From NCBI GenBank assembly GCA_030049955.1, contig JASIJX010000330.1:1-20385 (forward strand): a DNA stretch of 20,385 nucleotides, read 5' to 3'. Positions 15,491 to 20,385 of the stretch are shown piece by piece (position 1 is the stretch's first letter; every line of letters starts with the position of its first letter). The notes below the pieces were generated by a model. That model saw only the letters and a program-made list of their open reading frames with translations, was not told the DNA's origin and made no database searches. This DNA comes from Acidobacteriaceae bacterium. Lineage in GTDB: Bacteria > Acidobacteriota > Terriglobia > Terriglobales > Acidobacteriaceae. Made by a program: the position numbers and the translations under genes.

Positions 15491-17248
15491 ATGGAATTAC
15501 CAGGATCAGCTCTGCGATATGCATGTGTGCTCGGTTTTGCCGCGACACTGCTCACAAGTTGCGGAGGATCCTTGGGAGCTGGCTCTGGCGGCTCAGCTCC
15601 CAACTCCTCATCTCCAGGTCAGTCGTCAAGTCAGGTGACCGTTCCCAACGTTGTGGGACAAACGCAGTCAGCGGCGACGACCGATATAACGAGCGCAAAC
15701 CTGGTAGTGGGGACGGTAACCGTCCAATCCAGCAACACCGTGCCCGCCGGCGTTGTGATCGCAGAAAATCCTGCAGCCGGAGCCCAAGTCAACGCCGGAT
15801 CGGCTGTCAATCTCACTGTCTCTTCCGGCCCGGCTCAATCGGGCGGCTCAACTCCCCCGCCGTTGAACGGCGCCAACATCAACCTGATCTTTGTTGTAAG
15901 CGATGATTTGGCCTACCAGGCCTCCGGCGATGTCAACGCGCAAACCGCAAACCTCACCGACCAGGGCCTGAACCGGTCGCTGCAACTCGGCGCTTATCTT
16001 CAACAGAGCGTGCTCGGCGGCAAAAATGTGACCGCCATCTATGCGCTCGAACCAATGACCCATCTGCAAGCCCCGGACAATTTCCCCGATCTCGTAGCCC
16101 TTCAAACAATTCAGCAGTTCGCCCTTCTTAACACCATCACGTTATCCATTAACGCAGGCGGCGGACCTTCATTCTCCGGGAACAGTTTTCCAATCAACGC
16201 GTCCTATGCGCCTCTGCCGGTGACCCCGCCCAGCGGAGTGGCTGCGCCGCTGATTCAATGCCCAAGTTGCCAGGGTCTCGATTTCGATGATCAGGCCGGA
16301 GACAATGAATCCCTGCTAAACGGCATCATCACAGCAAACGCGCCCGGCTTTTATGTCTTCTCGGCGCCTTGGGAGCTCGTCAGCACACTCCTCGCCAATA
16401 TTAATCGTAGTAACTCGCTCAACCTCAACCTTCCCACCGCCTATGCCGGACCGAATTCCATCTATGCGATTTCAATTACTCCTGCTCCGACGAGAAGCGC
16501 AAGCCTTGTCACGTTTAATAGCAACTTGAATCCGCCTTCCGCATACCCCGCGCTACCCTCCCCGGTGTCCTCCGGCAATTCATGCGCGGCCACGCCATTC
16601 AGCATTAAGGTAACCGGCGGCATCGGCGGCGCCGTGATTCCCTCCGGCATCAATACCAACGAGACTGTCTACATCATTCGCCACGCGGAAGCGCATCCAG
16701 AGTCCAACTGGGACGACGGCAACTACATTTGCGCGGGCCAATGGCGTGCGCTCGATCTTCCCAACGCCCTGCAAGGCAAGATCAGCCCACAAGTGGTTTA
16801 TTCGATCGACCCTGCTCAGGTCCATCTGGGTACCCTAAGCGCCTCAGGCCGCTCCGACTGGTCCTATGTGAGACCCGCATTGACGGCAGAACCCTATGCC
16901 ATCGCCAATGATCTGCCTTACTATCTGGTCGCGAGCGTTGAACTCGACGCGCAAGAACCGCCCCAGCCGGCAACGCAGGTGAGCGACTTCTTCTTCACAG
17001 GCGGTCAGTTCTCTTCTCAGAGCGTGTTGCTCACGTGGGAGCACCTGCACATCCCAACGACAGTCCAGGCGCTGGTATCGAGCTATTATCCAAACGGCGG
17101 CGCGCCAACTGTCCCCGGTTGGAACGGCGAGGACTACGACACCATCTGGACCGTAACGCTCGACGGAAATGGCAACCTGACTGTAAACAACAATCTCTGC
17201 GAAGGGATTTCCTCTGCCAGCCTGCCCGCTGCCTGCCCGGCGTTCTAA
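15491..17248 (+). CDS. Lipoprotein with PASTA domain and two histidine-phosphatase-like modules
   Basis: Predicted 585-residue exported lipoprotein: a hydrophobic signal ending LLTSCGG (lipid Cys about 24), then a Ser/Gly-rich linker. I chose the ATG at 15491 over a GTG two codons earlier; neither has a clear Shine-Dalgarno. A PASTA-like domain (about 49-117: VPNVVGQ..., NPAAGAQVNAGSAVNLTVSSGP) is the sort of fold known to bind peptidoglycan fragments in other proteins. A first module (about 130-350) has the shape of histidine phosphatase branch 1 (LTDQGLNRSLQLGAYL, VTAIYAL), but the RHG position reads VVSDD and the C-terminal His is not seen. The second module (about 390-560) has YIIRHAEAHP (Arg397, His398, Glu400), AGQWRALDL, and the C-terminal His518 in LLTWEHLHI. 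It looks catalytically competent. Substrate unknown. It follows the bamA terminator, so it needs its own promoter, which I could not place. Confidence 0.75.
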   Translation: MELPGSALRYACVLGFAATLLTSCGGSLGAGSGGSAPNSSSPGQSSSQVTVPNVVGQTQSAATTDITSANLVVGTVTVQSSNTVPAGVVIAENPAAGAQVNAGSAVNLTVSSGPAQSGGSTPPPLNGANINLIFVVSDDLAYQASGDVNAQTANLTDQGLNRSLQLGAYLQQSVLGGKNVTAIYALEPMTHLQAPDNFPDLVALQTIQQFALLNTITLSINAGGGPSFSGNSFPINASYAPLPVTPPSGVAAPLIQCPSCQGLDFDDQAGDNESLLNGIITANAPGFYVFSAPWELVSTLLANINRSNSLNLNLPTAYAGPNSIYAISITPAPTRSASLVTFNSNLNPPSAYPALPSPVSSGNSCAATPFSIKVTGGIGGAVIPSGINTNETVYIIRHAEAHPESNWDDGNYICAGQWRALDLPNALQGKISPQVVYSIDPAQVHLGTLSASGRSDWSYVRPALTAEPYAIANDLPYYLVASVELDAQEPPQPATQVSDFFFTGGQFSSQSVLLTWEHLHIPTTVQALVSSYYPNGGAPTVPGWNGEDYDTIWTVTLDGNGNLTVNNNLCEGISSASLPAACPAF

Positions 17249-17352
17249 AATCTGCGCTTCCACTCGACGGAGTCAGATCTTTCCGGCAATTTTACGATTC
17301 TGCAGGTAATCTCTTTGCAGCCAACAACCGCTGCGCCCGCGAGGGTCTTGCG

Positions 17353-17370
17353 GTCAACTAGTCAACTAGT
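17353..17370 (+). repeat. Tandem 8-bp repeat directly before a Shine-Dalgarno
   Basis: GTCAACTA occurs twice in tandem (17353-17360 and 17361-17368) plus GT, creating two ACTAGT palindromes. It is followed at once by GGGAGGT, the ribosome binding site of the gene at 17385. Function unknown. Confidence 0.6.
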
Positions 17371-17384
17371 GGGAGGTACCAAGA

Positions 17385-18095
17385 ATGATTCGGGGTTTAC
17401 TTGTCTTCGCCGGCTCAATGTTTTTCGCATCCATGGTTGCAAACGGCCAGATGGTTCCTAACAGCTCAATTCAAAACGATCCGGCAAAGGAGGCGCTCTG
17501 CGCAAAAAGAGCCGGCGTGAAGAAAACGGTCCCGTTCTTGATCGATCAGGACTATGTAAATAGAACCAGAGCCGCCCATCCAGAAGCTACCTTCATCGCA
17601 CAGGACGGTATTATTCCCCAACTGATTGAGTGCCGCGTGAAAGAGGACACGGGATTATTTGAGCTGGCCTCGCAGAGTTTCCAGCAAGATTCATTCTGGC
17701 GCCTGGTTCGCCCAGAGCAGTTCTCGCCCGGCATCCATACTGCGGCCGGGCAGACGCAGGCAGACGATGTCTGTTTAAAGGCGGCTCGGGAGAAGCTGAA
17801 TCGAGAAGGCTTCGACCATAGCTACGCTTATACAACCGGCGTCAATGAGATCACGCTTGGTGTATCGCCGTGGTATCTGCCCGGTGTGAAGGTTGCCGGA
17901 ATGAAGGCGGAACGCTACGACATCTCAGTAGTGGGCAAGTTGTTCTACGCGTCCTCCGGTCCCGATCTGACCGCCTTCCGTGTCAGTTGCTTGCTCTCTC
18001 CAACGTTGGCGGTCAAGGCCGTTCAGGCGACTGAAGAGGGCGCCGGCCATGAACTCAAGACGGAGTCGCGCTTCGAGGCTCCTTTTCGAAAGTGA
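17385..18095 (+). CDS. Secreted protein of unknown function
   Basis: Predicted 236-residue exported protein that I do not recognise. The start is well supported: ATG with GGGAGGT 7 nt upstream, then a signal peptide (core about 4-18, cleavage near residues 19-22). The mature part has four Cys (about 39, 83, 129 and 202 by position in the frame), enough for two disulfides. It has a Lys-rich early segment and a Tyr/Gly/Val-rich later half (YDISVVGKLFYASSG), suggesting a small beta-rich globular domain. No membrane segment or lipobox is seen. It lies 136 bp after the histidine-phosphatase lipoprotein on the same strand, so co-transcription is possible. It is convergent with the propeller-protein gene, with a hairpin between them. 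Confidence 0.7.
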   Translation: MIRGLLVFAGSMFFASMVANGQMVPNSSIQNDPAKEALCAKRAGVKKTVPFLIDQDYVNRTRAAHPEATFIAQDGIIPQLIECRVKEDTGLFELASQSFQQDSFWRLVRPEQFSPGIHTAAGQTQADDVCLKAAREKLNREGFDHSYAYTTGVNEITLGVSPWYLPGVKVAGMKAERYDISVVGKLFYASSGPDLTAFRVSCLLSPTLAVKAVQATEEGAGHELKTESRFEAPFRK

Positions 18096-18125
18096 GAGCG
18101 AGCGACGAAATTAGCCAGAGGTGAA

Positions 18126-18156
18126 GGCTCCCCGCGCTCGCTGCGCGCGGGGAGCC
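18126..18156. terminator. Strong hairpin between convergent genes
   Basis: Perfect 12-bp stem GGCTCCCCGCGC (18126-18137) and GCGCGGGGAGCC (18145-18156) with a 7-nt loop. It sits 30 nt after one stop codon and 47 nt before the convergent one. There is no T run on either side, so it may act as an mRNA 3'-end barrier or with a termination factor rather than as a classical intrinsic terminator. Confidence 0.6.
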
Positions 18157-18203
18157 CTGATGAACTGCTAATCCCGGTGAACTGCTGATGCTGTTGTTGG
18201 CTT

Positions 18204-19994
18204 CTATCTGCCATCCACAGGCGCCAGAGCGACGCCGCGGAAGGCTTCGCCGGCACGGGCCGCGCGAATGGTGACAAATGTGTCGAGATAGCCGTTGGTC
18301 GCCGGCTGCGTGGCGTTAAGGCGATCGGTAACCTTCACCAGCTTGTTGGGATCTGCGCCGTTGTCGCCATTTTGGCTGATGGTGGACGTGACGGCATAAA
18401 CCGTAGCGGTGCCGTCGCGATTGACGACGCCAATAATATTCCGGCAGCCGCCGGTCGCGGGTTCAATCGAGGCAGGATAGTTCGCCACACTATAGGGCAC
18501 GCCAAGGTCGAGTCCGTTTTGAATGGTGTACTGGAGCACCCAGGTTTGGCTGCCGTTTGCCGCCGTCGTCAAAATCCACTTCTGCAAACCGGCGGTCGCT
18601 AGCGTACTGGCGTCGGCAACATTCACCTGCCCAGTCACCGGTGTGTACGCCAGGTCACCCTCATTGCAAACGTACAAAGTCGTGTCGTTTGCGAACCAGA
18701 TTCCAAACGGATAGTATCCACCCGTGCTGGCGGTGGTTGCAGTGGTATCGGGAAACCCGGGAAGGATCGCATACGGTTCGTCGGCCAGGCCGCCGGTAGG
18801 AGCATTGCCCGTAGTCGGCAGAACACCCGGCGTGCCCAGCTGATAGACAGTGTTGATGCCGTTCCCGACGCTGCCCTTGGCGACGTACAGCGTGTCGTTA
18901 TAGATCGTCTCACCGCGGAAGTTAGTGTCCTTACCCGGCTTGTCTCCCGAAAGCGCGAAATAGGCGATCATGTTGTTGCTCGGCGGAACGAGCGGTGCGG
19001 CGCCTGGAACGAACAGCTCGGCGCCCGTCGAGTGAGACAGGTCGAAACCGAGTTGAGTATCCCCCATCTGCTTCTTGGATAGACCGCCGTTGTTGTCGTT
19101 TCCCACCGAGTAGTACAGCCCGTTGTCAGCCAGGATTGATGAGCGGGAGTTGTCGCCGCTGTAGGCGTCGCCATCGGTGTAGAAGATGCGGCCGCCGGCG
19201 TCCACTTCCGCGACGGAGCGGTAGTAAGCAGTCGGATTGTTCGCGCCAGCGTAGCTCGCAACCGCGGGATTGGTTGGATCACAGAGCCCCGGCGTATTCC
19301 CGTTCGAAAGGTCCAGGAGATTCGGCGCCGTCGGCGAAATCGGACCCACGTTCGTGCCCTGCGTGAGAATGTTGGTCGTCGCGTTCAGGCTAAGAGCCGG
19401 GCAGCCGGGACCGCCACGATAGCCCATAAAGGTCAGGCTCCTGCTGTCCGCCGAGCGATTCAAGGCAAGCTCGGATTTGGAACTGAAGCTGGTTACCATC
19501 TCGTTGCTCGGAACCGGAAGCGTGCCGAGCAAGGCGCCGTTAGTGCTGAGGTCCCAGAGAACGATAGGCGAGGATACACCAAAGCTGGGATCCGTGGTGG
19601 CATTGTTCCAGACGTTGTGGTTGTCGTGAAGATTGGGAGCTTCGCCGTTGTCGCTGGCATAACCGCAGCTCACCGTCACGGCCGTAGTGGTGCTCGTCGA
19701 GGTCTGGTCGGCAGAAAGAATGGGAACATTGACGGTAGCGGCGTTGGGATTCGTGACCGGCCCACTGTTCAGACAGCCTGGCGGTAGCACTTCGCCTGGT
19801 GTAACGGTGCTGGCATTTCCAACGTAGACTGTGCCGCTCAATACGATGCTGCCAGGCACGAACCCGTGGAAATCGGAATGATCATGACCGAATCCGTGAT
19901 TATATTCCTGGGCTTTGACAGTAAAACCAAATGACCCGAAAGCCACTGCTACCGCAAGAGCTTGGGCAAAGATCATCGAACCTCGAATTTGCAT
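18204..19994 (-). CDS. Secreted beta-propeller-like protein with His-rich N-terminus
   Basis: Predicted 596-residue exported protein. The start is firm: ATG with AAGGAGG (20004-20010) 9 nt upstream, then a signal peptide (core about 8-24, cleavage near VKA-QE at about 28). A 5-bp hairpin (20010-20023) touches the edge of that Shine-Dalgarno. The mature chain opens with a His-rich stretch (five His within NHGFGHDHSDFHG, about 32-44). The rest is made of repeated short beta-strand units with Gly/Asn/Asp turns, such as FGIWFANDTTLYVCNEGD, TATVYAVTSTISQNGDNGADPNKL and the terminal EAFRGVALAP. This pattern matches secreted beta-propeller proteins that I recall as common in Acidobacteriota, without an assigned reaction. 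Six Cys are present (four in the first half and one each in YVCNEGD and GGCRN). No lipobox or membrane anchor beyond the signal. Role unknown. Confidence 0.75.
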   Translation of the reverse strand: MQIRGSMIFAQALAVAVAFGSFGFTVKAQEYNHGFGHDHSDFHGFVPGSIVLSGTVYVGNASTVTPGEVLPPGCLNSGPVTNPNAATVNVPILSADQTSTSTTTAVTVSCGYASDNGEAPNLHDNHNVWNNATTDPSFGVSSPIVLWDLSTNGALLGTLPVPSNEMVTSFSSKSELALNRSADSRSLTFMGYRGGPGCPALSLNATTNILTQGTNVGPISPTAPNLLDLSNGNTPGLCDPTNPAVASYAGANNPTAYYRSVAEVDAGGRIFYTDGDAYSGDNSRSSILADNGLYYSVGNDNNGGLSKKQMGDTQLGFDLSHSTGAELFVPGAAPLVPPSNNMIAYFALSGDKPGKDTNFRGETIYNDTLYVAKGSVGNGINTVYQLGTPGVLPTTGNAPTGGLADEPYAILPGFPDTTATTASTGGYYPFGIWFANDTTLYVCNEGDLAYTPVTGQVNVADASTLATAGLQKWILTTAANGSQTWVLQYTIQNGLDLGVPYSVANYPASIEPATGGCRNIIGVVNRDGTATVYAVTSTISQNGDNGADPNKLVKVTDRLNATQPATNGYLDTFVTIRAARAGEAFRGVALAPVDGR

Positions 19995-20153
19995 GCTTCA
20001 AAACCTCCTTGTCCGACAGGACAGGGCAGAAGCATAGGCAGAGTTAAGTTACTTCCCGTTAACGTTCCATCAAAAATCGATAAATGCAAACTCGGCAATA
20101 ACCCAGGAACCGTCCGCCCCAACCCGCCGGAATACCCCTCCACACCCCCATCC

Positions 20154-20189
20154 GGTAGTGGGTCAATTGAATCAAATTGACCCACTACC
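20154..20189. repeat. Perfect 15-bp inverted repeat with 6-nt spacer
   Basis: GGTAGTGGGTCAATT (20154-20168) and AATTGACCCACTACC (20175-20189) are perfect reverse complements around GAATCA. The right arm ends 14 nt before the -35 box of the plus-strand promoter at 20204. It is followed by C-rich sequence, not T, so a terminator is unlikely. Operator, mobile-element remnant or dispersed repeat are all open. Confidence 0.8.
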
Positions 20190-20203
20190 CCCCATCCCCG
20201 CCA

Positions 20204-20232
20204 TTCGCACAATCTGGGATTCCGCGTATAAT
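20204..20232 (+). promoter_or_regulatory. Sigma70-type promoter for a gene beyond the window edge
   Basis: TTCGCA (20204-20209, four of six consensus bases) and a perfect TATAAT (20227-20232) are separated by the ideal 17 nt. The predicted transcript start near 20239 leaves a leader of about 145 nt to the window edge. Confidence 0.6.
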
Positions 20233-20375
20233 TCCTCTAGTTCCTGGTGAGGTCTCCGCTCGCGTCTTTTTCCCCTCCACCCAACCGGCTGGGGCGGGTT
20301 TCCTGAAAAGAGAACGTGGGGTTTTCACAGGAGACACTGGTCTGTCCGCACTTGAGCGGCAGCACCGCAACCTCG

Positions 20376-20381
20376 AAGGAG
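20376..20381 (+). promoter_or_regulatory. Shine-Dalgarno of a gene starting just past the window
   Basis: AAGGAG followed by TTTT at the very end of the window is a near-perfect ribosome binding site on the plus strand. A start codon would be expected within a few bases beyond 20385. The identity of that gene cannot be seen. Confidence 0.6.
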
Positions 20382-20385
20382 TTTT

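Larger units (their letters stand above)
19995..20385. other. Divergent region before the next, out-of-window gene
   Basis: This 391-bp region separates the minus-strand propeller gene from a plus-strand gene starting beyond the window. It holds a 15-bp inverted repeat, a plus-strand promoter, a leader of about 145 nt and a Shine-Dalgarno, all listed separately. A clear promoter for the minus-strand gene could not be placed. The 61-codon minus frame at 20185-20370 is judged spurious. Confidence 0.5.

Noticed and set aside
14394..15638. Plus-strand 414-codon open frame running out of bamA into the next gene
   Set aside because: It is a shifted frame of bamA, very rich in Arg/His/Pro/Leu, and reads straight through the bamA terminator; not a real gene.
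1..20385. A new defence, mobile or secretion system spanning several genes
   Set aside because: All genes but two belong to recognisable housekeeping, efflux or secreted-enzyme families. There is no nuclease, methylase, integrase, toxin-antitoxin pair, reverse transcriptase or array, and the gene order does not suggest a dedicated module.

Overview
The window looks like chromosomal DNA of a Gram-negative, GC-rich soil bacterium. The best fit is the Acidobacteriota (Terriglobales/Acidobacteriaceae). This rests on a secreted GH115 enzyme, a long BamA with an extended signal region, a three-gene RND pump of the permease-adaptor-OMF type, large Ala/Pro/Ser-rich secreted proteins, and a compact pair of GC-rich palindromes of a kind I recall as common in that phylum. 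The taxonomic call is inference; there is no rRNA or marker gene beyond BamA. I see no tRNA, rRNA, CRISPR array, transposase or phage gene.

Layout. (1) 58-4865: two divergently transcribed, secreted carbohydrate-active enzymes, a GH115 alpha-glucuronidase (minus) and a multidomain right-handed beta-helix glycosidase of GH28/GH49 type with PKD and PA14 domains (plus). A REP/MITE-like palindromic element lies between them. (2) 4890-10978: a minus-strand operon for a tripartite RND efflux pump, in the order permease, membrane fusion protein, outer-membrane factor. The genes are tightly packed, with a 6-nt gap and a 4-nt ATGA overlap. (3) 11376-11903: a thioredoxin-type glutathione peroxidase (minus). 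(4) 12250-15321: BamA (plus), closed by a textbook rho-independent terminator. (5) 15491-18095: two plus-strand secreted proteins, a lipoprotein with a PASTA domain and two histidine-phosphatase-like modules, and a protein of unknown function. (6) 18204-19994: a large secreted beta-propeller-like protein (minus), convergent with the previous gene. (7) 20204-20385: a sigma70-like promoter, a leader of about 145 nt and a Shine-Dalgarno for a gene starting just beyond the window.

How they fit together. Nearly every product acts in the envelope or outside the cell. The two glycosidases are a plausible plant- or microbial-polysaccharide-degrading pair. BamA inserts outer-membrane proteins. The RND pump crosses both membranes. 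The lipoprotein and propeller protein are exported. I do not see a clearly new multi-gene system. The strongest unusual observations are within single proteins: six Cys of mature BamA arranged in three evenly spaced CX11-12C pairs in the barrel, a lipoprotein with a degenerate plus an intact histidine-phosphatase module, and an RND permease that keeps its Asp-Asp relay but lacks the partner Lys and carries an Ala/Pro-rich insert. Several palindromes and short tandem repeats at gene starts are also noted.
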